From assembly GCA_026261815.1 (NCBI GenBank), contig JAMPIT010000379.1, positions 22,601,001 through 22,665,000 of the forward strand: a stretch of 64,000 bases of DNA, written 5' to 3'. A program made the translations under genes and the position numbers. Below, piece by piece: positions 36,601 through 49,400 of this stretch (position 1 is its first letter; each line of letters opens with the position of its first letter). The notes below the pieces were generated by a model. The model was not told where the DNA came from and made no database searches. It worked only from the letters and a program-made list of their open reading frames with translations. The DNA comes from Monarcha castaneiventris obscurior. Its lineage: Eukaryota > Chordata > Aves > Passeriformes > Monarchidae.

Positions 36601-39600
36601 CCACATCAGTTAAATCTGCATTTATCGATGCCATTGTCCCCAGACAAATTCCTGGGGCTACTGTGCTTGCAATAGCAGCTAATTCATTCTACCTGAACAA
36701 GTGCTTTTTCTCAGTAGAAGGGATGCCCTCTCTGAACACAAGGATGTCAAAATAGCTCATTTTTCTACATGATAAGCTCTGTTACACATCTATCCTGCTG
36801 TTTCCAGACATCCTTAGGGCATTTGAACTGTTTAGTGATGAAACAAATCTAGGCATCTGGAGAATCACTCAGACAATTTCAGTGAAGGTAATGAACATGT
36901 GGATGGATGCCTTTTCCTAGCTGTACCAAAACACGCAAAGTATGACATTTCTCAGTGGACAATATTTCTATAAATTATTCATACGATGCAAACACTTCCT
37001 GGGTTGTGAAAATTTCACAAAAAAGCACTAATGCCTATGAGTGGCTTCCATTTCATAAAATTTTGTCTCTCAACTCCTTTATAAAGGCATTATTATGTTT
37101 TTCTCTATCCATCAATATAAAATATCAGTATTTTTTGAATGAACACCAATTGAAAACTAAATCTAAAAATTACCCAGTTGATGCATTGTATTGTGGCATC
37201 CAAATATGAAGATCTCCTATATTAATTCATTCCACAGATAAAATCCTTACATTTTCCATCAAAACCACACACACAGGTTTTGGGGAAAAAACTGAATAGT
37301 ACAGCCAATTATACACAGAGAAACAGATTTGATATAAAATATAAATTGACCCAATTTATCCACCATTCGTGCTGAATGTTAATTGGATATATCTGGAAAA
37401 AATATTGTATCTGAATTTGGTGCCTTTACAAATAAGATTATGTAGGTCTAAACCTTAGTGATCCTTAATACTCAGGCCTCTGCTAGTTTGCCCATGGAAA
37501 TGAGTTTTGACCTCCAAGGTTCAGTAGAGACTTTGAGTGTTAGCAAGTGACAAAATACTCTTAATGCATATTCTGTTGGATGTGTTGCCCAGTCATTTCT
37601 TTGAATTCAAATAATTTGCTCACACTTGAAGGTAGCCATCAGTAACAAAATAAATGCAATGCTAATATAAAACCATTCTGGAGGGAAATTTACCTTTCAG
37701 GAAAAGCAAAAAAATTCCTTCTGGGAAGGCAAAAAATGCTTACCTGAATTCCAGTTAAGATTCAGATAAATTATATTTTGTGATTATTGCATTTCTATAG
37801 GAAATAATCAAGTTAGGAAATGGTAGAACAAGATTGTTGGTTCATTTTTTTTTTCTACAACCATCTTCTGTGTATGTATTGTAGTTCTTTATCACGTAAT
37901 CACTCGGTAATGTTTCACAGGAGTTGTAGCTCCTTCAAGAAGAATGGAGACTGTGGTAAGGAATGAATCATGGACTTGTAATTACTGAGGTCATTAGACA
38001 GAGGACTATTGCTTTCTTTTTAGAAATCTGGGATGCGTAATCCACAAAGCTGGAAGTTTTGTGGTTCTGGTAGTATTTTGGGATCTGGATGCAAACTCTA
38101 GCATTTTCTTAAATACTTTATAGGAGTTTCTTACTTTCTTGCAACTTAGCCTCTGAAATACATTAAATTCATTGATAAGGTCTTATAAAAAAATAATTGA
38201 ATGATCTTTGTGGAATATTCCTTTGAATTAATATACAGTGGAGAGCCCTAGGTCTAAGTGAATAGTTTTGTATTTAGTGAAGAAGCTCAAAGGATGAGCT
38301 GTAAATAATACATGGTAATGCATCTTCACTGAGGATAGAAACCATTTTTAATGCTGTAATTGCTCATTCAGTGCCACTATTTACTGTGTGCCCTGAATGA
38401 AGCAGGAGTTCTGTGGAAAGAGCAATATGCAGTCAGAAACTTGAAATCTGTGTTAGTAAACACAGGGGGAATTAAAGTTGACCAGATCATCTGACTGAAG
38501 TTGACTCACATCCACCCACTATGCTTTACATGGAAAGCAAACATATGCTTCTTTGAACTCATGAATATATAAATATCTTTAATGTTCCCTTATATAATTG
38601 GTTCCAGAATCTGCCAAAGAGTGTATTAAAATTCTTTACCCCTTTAACCTGTTTAATGAATGAAGCAACAAAGATTGTCTTCATGGATGACCAAAGTTTA
38701 TATTCAGAATTCTGAATTATCTCACTGCCCTCTCAAATGGTATTAAATTTTCAATCTGTCTACCACAGAGTCACCTTAAACATGAGTTTGATTAATTTCA
38801 GAATCACACTTGGTTTAGGTTCTTTTGCAGACATATGATACTGACAAGTATGACAGGATTTCCTCTTGTGCCTCTTCCAACAGATGGACTCTGCTTTTAA
38901 CCAAAATGCTTAATTGTTAAATTCCTGCATTTGCAAATTTTTATCCTTATTCTTTCCTTCTCTAATACTTCTCGTGAAGAATTTTCTTTCTGCCTCCTAT
39001 GACACCCTAATTCTCTTTCATATCATGCTATTTCTGTACTACTTGCTACTCCTTTGTGTACAGGTCATTCCTGAAAGACCAATAAGTAGGTTATTTCATA
39101 CTAAGCAGTTTTAAAGAAAAGTCTCATCTTGTCTATATGAACCAATAACTTCTAATATGGACCTATTCAAAACATCTTAATGAAATCCAAATACATAATA
39201 TTTATCCCAATTCCTGATCTAGATTAAAAGAAACAGTAATTTTGTAAAAAAATCCCAGAAAATTATTGGATATCTTGCACAATCTATTTTCTGTAAATTT
39301 AGATTTTATCTTATCCTTTATCTCTGTTGATTGCTGAAAAAAATCCCAAGCAAATCACAATGCAACAGCACAAAACCCAAAAAAATAACATTCTCACTAT
39401 TTTAAATCATACCAAGGATCTTACTTGAATGCTTATACAATTTATTTGAAACTTTTCCCTGCTACTTTAATGCATGTGTATGTGTCTTTAATGTCCTGGT
39501 ATGTTCCATCACAGTCCCTCCTGTTTACAACTGATTCTCTTTCATAAAATTATAATCTGTTCATTGCCTATTTATACTGCATATATTTCCTTGACAGTAA

Positions 39601-40394
39601 CCTTGACAAAAAGAAAACAACAGAAAAAAAAGACGTGGTTCTGGTGAGTTCTATGTCTGGCTGCTTTGCTGACTCTAATGTTGGCTTGATTTCATCAACT
39701 GCAATGTTTTGGTAGCAGTTGTCTAAGGGTCAATTTGCTGTAGGGCTGTCCTGTCCTTTTAGATGGCGTTTAATTTTCAGTTGTATAAAAATGTTCTGCC
39801 TCTTACATGGTGTTCTACAAATGCCTTATGACATCCATCCTCAGCGTCTTTTATGGCAAAGCAGTGCCTGGCTCCCCTATGTCTTTATTTATTAGACTGT
39901 GAAATATATGCACTGCATTCTATCCTCTCTGTGTGTTTTGCATGTTTACAAATACAGATCAGTTTGTTTCACATTTCTCTGCAAGTCAGAATTTAAATCT
40001 CATTCTGTCCTTTATACTCCAATAAACATTTTTGCAGATGCACTCATGGTACATTTCCTCACCTTCTTTTCACTTATTCCAACAATTCACAGTACTTGCT
40101 TTCTTTTTAGTTTTAGTGTGTATTTGTAAGATATAATCATTATACTACTCTGCCTCATTTGATCACTCTCTACTGTTTTTATATATCATATATGAGCTGT
40201 GATGGCAATGCCTTACTGTGAATATGATGTATGGATAGGCCCACAGCCTGAAGAGGCTACAATATAAAAATACGTTTTTGTATACAAAATTCTGTAAAGT
40301 CACTTTCTTTTCTTTTTGTAACAAATCACTATTTAGAAGGTCAAATTTGTATCTTTGTTGTCATTTCCAGAAATAAAACTGTCCAGCTTTTTAC

Positions 40395-40414
40395 CAGCTA
40401 CTTTAAAGTAGCTG
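40395..40414. repeat. Perfect 20 bp palindrome
   Basis: CAGCTACTTT is followed directly by its exact reverse complement AAAGTAGCTG, with no spacer. Pairing stops at the next base on each side. It has two CAGCT ends (E-box-like) but no assigned role. Confidence 0.9.
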
Positions 40415-41171
40415 TGTAAGTTACAAAATAATTTCATGGAGAGGATTTATTTTCCTCTTCACAGAAAAAAAATAAGAAAAAGTGGTAGAGAAGAATTCTC
40501 AGTTATACTTTTGAAAATTTTACTCATTTACTTGCAGACAACTAGAAAACTAGAAATCATGCCCTTTGTTGCTTCATCAAGCCTTGAATCATATAAAACT
40601 CCTGTAGATGTTTTGCAATGAAATAATAAATTAAGACATTATCTCTGACTCTCTCTTTATTAATAATTATTTTTATAGTACTGAAAAAAGCTGTGTCACT
40701 TGGTATCTATTAAAGGTTCAAATTGCTGCAGTGGCTTAGAATACTTGAAGCCTACAAAATTTTGTTGCCATGTCTCTTCAAGAGCTTACTTGCAGCAAAA
40801 TAGACATGAAGGACACAGATGATCAGCATTTCCAATGCAAAGTCCAGCAGTTTAGGATGGACTTTTCCCAGCAGTGAGTTGAGCTAGACAGCTGGATACT
40901 GCTGTTGAAAACTGTTTGCATACTTCATTCCTCAAATATGTGTGCATGGGATCACACAATGGCAGCTGGATGTCTGCAGCTGCATGCAGGTACTGTATTC
41001 TTGTTTTTGCCGTATCTAAAGTAACAGTACATTGATTTAGATCTCTTTTACTGAGATTTAAGTAATTATAAGAGGGGCTCAAGAGGGCTCACATTATTAC
41101 CATACATCAACCAGTGGGCAATAATTTACTGAGCTACTACAGCTTCATTGGAGTGGGAATTAAAGCTCTGC

Positions 41172-41275
41172 TTCCCTGTCTGAAAACCAGAGATAACATT
41201 CTCTCTCAGTTCTCGTGAGGACACTGTGAGGATTAAAGTTTGCACACTGCTTCAAAATGTAAACTACTACATAGA
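41172..41275 (+). repeat. MIR-like ancient SINE fragment
   Basis: The order of blocks is CCCTGTCTGAAAACCAGAGA, then TAACATTCTCTCTCAG, then GACACTGTGAGGATTAAAG, then TGCTTCAAAATGTAAACTAC. This follows the central and 3' part of the MIR/CORE-SINE consensus, 'CTGTAAAATGGGGATAA', 'TTGTGAGGATTAAA' and 'AAGCGCTT'. The copy is diverged and lacks its 5' promoter half. Assignment is by recall of the consensus. Confidence 0.6.
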
Positions 41276-43167
41276 GTGAATCCAGTACTAAAATGATGCC
41301 ACCTTTTGGAAAAGATAAATGAATATGTTCAGTCGGCCAAAGAAAGCAAAGCAGTCATGTGCAACATGAATATTTCCTCTCTGAGATGTGAGAGTGTGGT
41401 GTGGATCTTTAAATATTAGAAAGGTGACAGAAGGGTCAAATCTCTACAGCGGGAGAAAATAAACTCGAGGCATATTACAGTAATGTCTTCTGTCTAATTA
41501 GGTGTGTGTGTCTTTAGTGTGCTGGTGTGTACATACGTATGTAGTTGTATAAAACTTCTTATGAATTTTTTGTTGAAAAATTATCTGACAGACAGTTAGA
41601 TATGGCTGTGGAAGTGAACTTAACTCCACAGTCATTCTTTGAACAGCAGGATTTATTTGTCATTTATCAAAGTTTAATATATGCAGTCTGCCTCGCAAAG
41701 AGCAATAGTGAGGAAAGAGGAGTGAGGAAAAAGGGAAGAGCGAAGCAGACCACAGCTTATGCTTTTGAAATTGTCCCAGCCTTACTCTGCTTGCTCTGTT
41801 TAAAAAAAGAGATGATCAAAGGACTGAAAGTGCAACATCCTTTGAGAGTTGCCAGGCAAGTGCTCTGTGATGACTGGCTTTTGTGCAGCTCAAGCAGCAG
41901 TCTGTTCTGTGCACTATCTGGACTCTCATTATCGCTCATCTGTCAAACCTGCTGCTGCAAAAAGGCCTGGGGTGAAGGTCAACTTGTAAAGTAGCAGCAG
42001 TAGAAACAGACATGTGCTCTACTCTTTGGTGAGTTAGTTGTCAATTCTTTTTCTCTAATGCAGTTTATCCCCCCTCCAGGACTAAATTGCTGATGAATGT
42101 TGTTTCCTTCCTTTGCACTCCGACCTGTCCACAGGAGGTGCAAAAAAGAAGCCTTTTATTCCCAACTACTCCAGGAACCTGGAAACCCGTAACTGAGGGA
42201 TGCTAAATGGATGTATTTTGTCCTTTTGGGAAATTCAGAAGAGTCAGGTTGCACAGCAATTTTTTTTCAAGATTTAAGCAGAAACAAAGATCCAGTAAAG
42301 ATGTATCTGACACTTGTCACAGTTTGCCAAGGTTGCTTCATATACTGAGTTAAAATCATACTGTCACATTACTGATAGAAAGGGCTCAGTATATCAACTA
42401 ATCAGTTCCCATGTGCAAGGTTAAAATATTTTCCACAGAGCTTATCCCACTATTGGCTGATCAAAATGTTAGTGGAATACACCTAGGGTAAATCTGCTGC
42501 AAGATATTTAGTGTCACCTAAATTTTGTCATTAAAGCCCTCACTGTCATTCTTGCCTTCTCACTGAGATCCATAAGGATAAATAAATATCTGTTTGAAGC
42601 CTCCCACAAATTCTTAGCCAAAGACTAAAATACCACCAATAGTCTGGGTGTTGACTTTTCCATAATCATTTTTATATATTTGTAGTTTTTTGGTTTGGGT
42701 TTGTTTTGGTTTGTTTTTTTAATGTAAATAATTGAAGTTTAAATATCTGTGGAAGATACTTTTTTAAGTGATGTATATAATCAGACTGATAATTTCTTTT
42801 AAAAGTTTTGCATGTATTATGGTTTATGGGGAAAATGTATATTACCTGTTGGCAACTGGATACTCCTGCCAAAAATAATCACTTTAAAACTGGAAAACTT
42901 TAAATTTCTGGAGAAACCCAGGGTAAGTTTGATTCTCAAATGCTCCCTTGGGACATCACAATTTGAGCTGTTTCCAGGTTTCTCAAAAAGCCTGAATTTT
43001 TTGTCACAGATGCAAAGGTGATTCAGTGACACAAAATTACTTACCAACCAACTTTATTTTGTTGTTACTACATTGTTTAAGACAATGTTATGCAAATAAG
43101 GAGTCTTACTGTACCAGTACCTGAATCCCTAATGGAGACAGCATCTAGCCTGTTCCCTTTCTTTTAG

Positions 43168-43386
43168 CCGTTAATAATTTCAGGTTCTGAGCCTGATGGT
43201 AGTCCGACAGCAGGCATAGGTGCTGTTCCAGTTGGAGTTGAGAAATGGGAATCCCTGTTCTCTGAGGAATACTGTTTCAGGTCCCTGGCACCATCACCTG
43301 TCCCTGAAGCCACCTGTGTCAGGCTGGGCCTAAGTGGGAGCTGGGACTCTACCACTATTAGGGCTAAGAATTGGTGGTTGAGGTGA
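43168..43386 (+). other. Exon-like open frame behind a splice-acceptor-like sequence, doubtful
   Basis: A frame of 72 codons ending at TGA (43384-43386) opens right after CCTGTTCCCTTTCTTTTAG (43149-43167), which resembles a vertebrate 3' splice site. The segment is GC-richer than its flanks and would encode residues such as GSEPDGSPTAGIG and VEKWESLFSEEYC. I recognise no domain. There is no internal GT donor with convincing context, and a minus-strand frame (43164-43355) is also open, which argues for composition. It could be a decayed repeat, a lineage-specific noncoding exon or chance. Confidence 0.15.
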
Positions 43387-45778
43387 AATACACTTTTTAA
43401 AACAAATGTTGTAAAAACCCAAATTCCTTCACACTAACACATTTCACAAAGTTATCCTGATGTCGACTAAAGTCTGTCTGAAAAGATTTCTTGGCCCATG
43501 GATAGATTTTGTGAGCAAAAGTACACAGAAGAATTGCCCTGGAGAAAGTTGTTGCTAAGTGCTTTCACTTAGGGCAGAATATAAAGCATTATGCCCCTTA
43601 TCCCCCAGGCACAAAATTGAAACTAAAATTACATGCATGCTATGAGTATCAGCTCCTCTGAAATTGGCCATCTCTCCCAAAACTCTTGAAAGCCTGTTTT
43701 GTTCACATCAGGAACTGAAAACAAATGCCAGAACTCTGACATTTATCATAAGATGGAAACCTTGTTTTCCATCCAGCCATATACAATACTTCAGGGAAAA
43801 GAGACAGCAAGCATTCATCTTTATTTTTTGTATATAAACTGAGAATGAGATACATTAAAGAACTATTTTACTAGATACTTCTTCGGGCTTTGGAGTGGTC
43901 AAGAGATACAGTTAATGTTGTCTGGAACTGAGGTAATAAAATCATGTTATTTATTTTATATAAGCAAAGACTTCTGCTATCACAGCTAGCTCTTTATGAG
44001 GAACTGAAGTATAAAACACATTCTGGCAAATTCTTGAGATAGAATAAAACAATGTGGCTCCTTCACTTTTAATAGGGTTGAGCTGCTTTGTACCAAGTCA
44101 GCAGCTGTCGCCTGTGCTTGATGAGTCTCAGTGGTTTAGTTTGGATATTTGATCTATCACTAAGTTGAGGTGTGATGGGCTATTACAGAGTTTGTCTTGT
44201 CAGCAGATGGTGGTGACAGCAAAGTTAGACTGAGCAAATAGGCTTGTGTTAGAACTTCAGGGACAGCTGCATGAATTCCCCAGGGTAGCCTGGAAAGTAG
44301 AGTCCTTCTACAGGTGAACTTGGGCGTTCGAGAAACAAACATAATACAAGTTAATTCAAAGCTATCTGATCTTTTCCTCATCCCACTGAAAGAATTGGAT
44401 ACTTTTCTGTTTCAATATTTTGTCCTGAAGACTCCTCTTGCTGAAAAAATAATGAGGAATCGTGGGTGTGGTATTTTGAAGTCTAGCACTATCCCTGTCT
44501 GTGCATCACAGTTATAGTTACTGTCAGACATCTGCCTCAGCAAATATCTCAAGGACTGATGGTTAAAAATTAGACCTTTGCTGCTGTATAAGGTGTTTAT
44601 TTAACTGAATAATGACAGCCATCTTTGTGAAGGCAGTCCAAGTACAAATTGCCTCTATCTGTGCAAAAAACATTTAATGACTACTAAGAATAATTAGTGA
44701 TATTTCACTCTAAAGCATTAATTGAGAGTTGGCATCATTTTGCTGAGCGAGAGTTCTTCTGATGCTCCTTTGCATTTTGCTTTATAATAAAGTCATGGTA
44801 GGAAGAATGTTAATTAAAGACCATAAATTATACTCTAGTGAGATTGAAAATTCTACTTAAATTCCTATAGTCCTAACTGTAGAAATATTGAATAAATCTG
44901 CATTATCTCTAAGCATTAGCTTTCTTTTAAGTATTTTCATTTGTTTATCATCAGTAGAGTTTTAATTTCTTCAGGATTTTATGGGGAGAAAGAGTGCCAT
45001 TAAAGGGCAGATCTGATAAAAATTTAATAAAATATGAAACCAAAAATAACTTTTTTTTCATTTTATTGAAAATAAACACATACCAAAGGTGATGTGGTAA
45101 TAGTCAAAGTCTAAAATATATAATAAAACACAGCTGAACCTCACCAGTTTACTATCTGCATGTTTCTTTTTTATCTGTATGAATCTCTCATATATCTGCA
45201 AAGATAAAGCTGCAGCTGTGAATGCAGAGAACTATCCTACCATGTAATTGCAATACCACCATGGCTATACAAAGCCTTGGGAATCTGATGGGAGTTGTTT
45301 CCTGATATCATTTGTTGCACTTTTATTCTGAAGTTTGGTATGACAGTGTTAAAGGATTTAAAGAGGTGTTTGTCACCATAAGCAGCTCCTCCAAGTGCTA
45401 AAATATCAGGGGACAGTCAAGAATTCTTACACATGAAATAGGTTATCTTGAACTTCTGTGAAGGGTAGCTGCAGAATAAAGGATGGCACAGTAAGTTTTT
45501 GACAAATTATTATGCAAAATGGTTTCAAATGGCTAGACTTTTGGAACAGACTGTAACTGTATCTGGTGCCTTAAACATCTGGGTGTTGAACCCTTATTTG
45601 AGCCTCTGATCAATAGCACATGCTTCATAAATATTTCAGTAAGTGCTTCTGCCCTTAAAATTGGAAGCAGCGGGAATAAGGTCTCAGTTCTTTAAGTGTT
45701 TTTTTCCATTTTTCGCTATATATGAAAGTGTTAAAAAGAGAATGGCCACAATAAATATACAATTATAATTTAGGGGTG

Positions 45779-46406
45779 TGTCTTGGGGTGACTCTATGAT
45801 GTGTATCCCCTATCACGGCTCTATGCCAAAAAACTTAATTTTGTGCCTTTAAACTGAGCTTGACAGGGGAGAGGAAAAAAAAAAAACTAAATGAACTTTT
45901 CAAAGCAAGTTCCCAAGGATACAGAGATAGAGACGGCTCTGCATTCTCCAGCGGCTGCAGGAGCACGGGGGGAGCACCCTGCCTGTCTCTTCAGCCAGTT
46001 TTTGGGTTTTTTTTTCTTTTTTCCTCCGGTGTGTTTCCTAGGACTTTGGTGAGGTTTTTTTATTTCTTTTTTTCTCTTTGGGACTGTTTCAACAACATCA
46101 GAACACATCAGGAGAACTTCTCTTCAGGCCCGGAGGGGGCCTAAGGCCACCCCCCACGCCAGCTCCGAGAAGGAGGGACCATACCTACAAGAGGACTCTA
46201 ATTTCTTCCCAGGTTTTCTTGTTATAGTGAGGGGTTTTGCTATTTAGTATTGTTTCTTTCCTGTGTGTTTGTTAATAAATAGGTTTTATCTCTTTCACTT
46301 TCCTTCGAGGGATTCCTTTCCCGAACCTGGTGGGGGGGGGAAGGGTAGTCGTGACTTGCCTTTCTCCCAGAGGATATATTGCTAGATTCTGGCCAAAACT
46401 GGCACA
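45779..46406 (+). mobile_element. Solo LTR of an endogenous retrovirus, plus strand
   Basis: This 628 bp block starts TGTCTTGGGGTGAC and ends GGCACA, giving TG...CA termini. It is flanked by a perfect 5 bp target duplication GGGTG at 45774-45778 and 46407-46411. The AATAAA at 46274-46279 sets the orientation, followed by a U5 containing a G9 run (46332-46340) and TTTCTCCCAGAGGATAT. The centre is T-rich and GC-rich by turns and different from the LTRs at 5117, 13122 and 19839, so it is another family. No internal viral genes remain. The 5 bp duplication favours an ERVL-type element; the open frame at 45860-46144 inside it is not a gene. Confidence 0.92.
46274..46279 (+). terminator. Polyadenylation signal of the solo LTR
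   Basis: AATAAA, about 130 bp before the LTR end, after a T/G-rich stretch ending TGTGTGTTTGTT. Position fits the R region of the LTR. Confidence 0.7.
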
Positions 46407-49400
46407 GGGTGTTTGCAGTTAAAGGCAGTTTTCAACAAGTTTGTGTGCAGCAGTCACTGCTGCCAACAAATGAGTTGTGATTCAGTACCGAACCTTCTAT
46501 ATAAAAATATTAAAATTGAAGATTATATTAGAATCATGGATTCTAATGCGGTAACTGTAGGTAAGCCATTATTTATCGTGATAGAACCCATATTTATGGA
46601 TTTACCTCATCCCACTGATATAAATCAAGTGTATTATCTCAATTGTTCAATTGCTCTCTCCTATCTCAGGGTAAAAGAAAGGTTCTGTATTTATGGAGAA
46701 ATTATGATTCTTACAGTAATGATATTGCAAATTCGTTTGGTAACACCCTTCTGCATATTTTGATTTACTCATAAGAAAAGCATAACTAAATCTATAGGCT
46801 GCTCATATTTTGATTTTTGTTGATATTATTACCAAAGCTGCCTGTTTATGTACAAATTCCATTGTGTTTCTCGTGTCTTCTGAATTGGTACCACAGTAAG
46901 GTAAAATGGTCTATATCAAATATGAATGAGTCATCAGAGTGTTGAAATTTTGGACTGCAGTGATGAGCCCAAAATAAAGAAATTAATAGAACTGACTGTA
47001 TACACTATTTTAAAATAGATTTCAGGATTTTTTTTGGTGATTTTATTGCAAAGAATAAATAGATATTGTATTTTCAAAAAGACTAGTACAACATTTTCTT
47101 GATATTGTTATTTTGTAATTGTTAAACCTTTCAAACGTGGAACACTTTTGTGATCACTCCTGCAGCCCTAAATCACTGCTAAGAGAGTTCTGCTAAAAGA
47201 GTCAGTTTTCTAAGAAGAAATGAAAGCAGTTTTAAGAAAACTTACAAAACTAAGACTGGAATTTTCCATCTCCATCCAGTCACAGATCATCGTTAAACTC
47301 ATAGGAATCAGAGAAAAAGTTCCTTTCTTTGTTTGTTGCCACCACTGTTGCTGATATATTGCTGAGGATCTCCTCATGATATCGAAGCTTTTCTCTGGGT
47401 GTTATGTGTTACTTTTGTAGAACTATGTGGGCACAAAAGTATGAATCATGCTGACTTCAGGTCATCATTTGCCAAATGGAGCTAGACTTTGCCAGGAATT
47501 GTTGATTGGTGCTTGGAGTTATTGCTGTGTGAATAAAGCTGGGGCATTCATAGGATGACTGACTAATGGGGAATATGCACTGTCAAATAAAGGATATTTG
47601 ATGACAGCTGCACACAGAGTTGCGTGAATAATGATATTTTTTTGTTCTGAGGCCAACCAAAACCATTTGTTTGAAAAATGCTAAAGCAAAACAGTAAAAA
47701 ATAAATTAAAAAAATCCTTTTTCTGACCAAAAATGTTTCCATATGAAACACAGACCTATGATTTGTTTGAAACCCATTCTTCTTCTCCCTTTTTGTTTTT
47801 CAGAACATTGATTTGTTGCTAGATAAAAAAGTTCTGCCTAGCAACGTTCAATGCCCATACAGCTAAAAAAGCCTTTATTTATTCAGAACATTAAATAACG
47901 ACACACAGTAATAATAGATATTGATAGACACAGCTCTTTAAAAGCTGGTGAAGAATTCAGATTTTGGAGCCAAGTTACTGAAGGTTTTTTTGCTAACCCA
48001 ATGTTTATATACAATAGATTTTTCAGCATCATTCCCTGGATTACTCTCTGATGAAATGTACATTCAACTACATGTTCGATACACAGAGGCTGGTTTTGCT
48101 GGTCCAGTAGATCTGTTTAGCCACCACATCAAAATGCATTCACTAAAGCCCCTCTTATTTTTACAATAAATTGACTGAAAATAATTCACACATCTGTCTT
48201 TTGTGGACCCCTTCAAGGCAAATGTGAAGCCTGCAGAGGACACTCATGATGACCAACTGTTTGGATATGCAGCATGCTTGTCCTCAAGAGGCAATGAGGT
48301 TCTGTTTTGTGTAGGCTGCCCTATTCAATATCTTGATAACCTCTTCTTGCCATGTTGACCATATGAATCTTCCCTTACTTATACATTCATTCTTTTCAGC
48401 AAATTTTCTGTTTTCTTATCCCTCGTTATAATATCTTGCCGTCTAAATCCAAGCCACTTCTACTTCTGTCTCCAAGTCTCTACCTCTCATCCCTCTACTT
48501 GGGTCAGGGAACTGAATTTCTCTCTCTTCCTCTAAAATACCTAGTTCCTTCCTCCTTTCTGATTTTTGCCTTATAACGTCTGCTTTTTGTGGTATATAAC
48601 ACATTCTGGCCAGAATATTGCTATATTTTATTTCAACTATGTTTCATCAAAATAAGTGGCACACCAGAAATATAGTTTGCAAGGCAATAAAATACCTTTT
48701 CAGCTTTTAGTAAAAATGTACCCAAAGTCAATTAAATTCCATTCTTTTTTTTAAGTGCTCAGAATATTTAGAAAATGTAGATGTCAAACACTAATGGCAT
48801 GTGTGTTCATATTCTTGACTTTAATCCCCTTGATTATTTAAGTTTCTTTCAGAACATGAAGTTGAAAATGTAAATAAACATAAAATAGTTGTCTTGAGAT
48901 GGTTTTCAGATATTTTTGCATTCAGTCAGCATTTTAAAAGCATGTGGAAGGTCAAGTATGCAAATTTTTAGGTCATAAAAGGACCTACTTAACATTTAAA
49001 TTTTGTTCTTTAAAAATATTTTTTTTTCAACTATCACATTAACAATGTCATCTAAAATAAAGCCCTGACTTCGGGTACTACTTAACACATTTTATAAAAT
49101 TGATGTTTTATCAACAAATTTTCTAAAGACAGGAGCAAATTTCTCCAACATGAATTAAGAGGATTTTCATGGGCCAAAGTTTACACGGATGCTGTTGTGG
49201 AAACAGTGGCACATGATGACTTGATGTGCACAAATAGCTTTATCATATGAGACAGCTTTCCACTCCTTCATGGCTAATCTGATGTCAATGCAGCATTAAG
49301 GTGAACTCCATCTGTTTTCAAAATTGATGACCAGCTAAATGTCTGCAAGATATTTACACCACAACGTGCTTTGGAGTCTTTTGCAGCTTTGCCTCTCTAA

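Larger units (their letters stand above)
20886..45778. other. Long AT-rich noncoding stretch
   Basis: About 25 kb without a gene I can support. The content is mostly single-copy AT-rich DNA. Items listed separately are an A19 run, a perfect CRE octamer, a cluster of GATA and MAF-type motifs, a GC-rich hairpin, a purine-rich tract, a 20 bp palindrome, a MIR-like SINE fragment and one exon-like open frame. Small extras are a 16 bp direct repeat with 23 bp spacing at 31733-31771 (TCTCTCTTGCTTCCTG twice), a 14 bp palindrome at 41530-41543 and AT-rich simple sequence at 26796-26960. It could equally be intergenic DNA or part of a giant intron. Confidence 0.55.

Noticed and set aside
45860..46144. 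94-codon plus-strand frame
   Set aside because: It lies wholly within the solo LTR defined by its target duplication.
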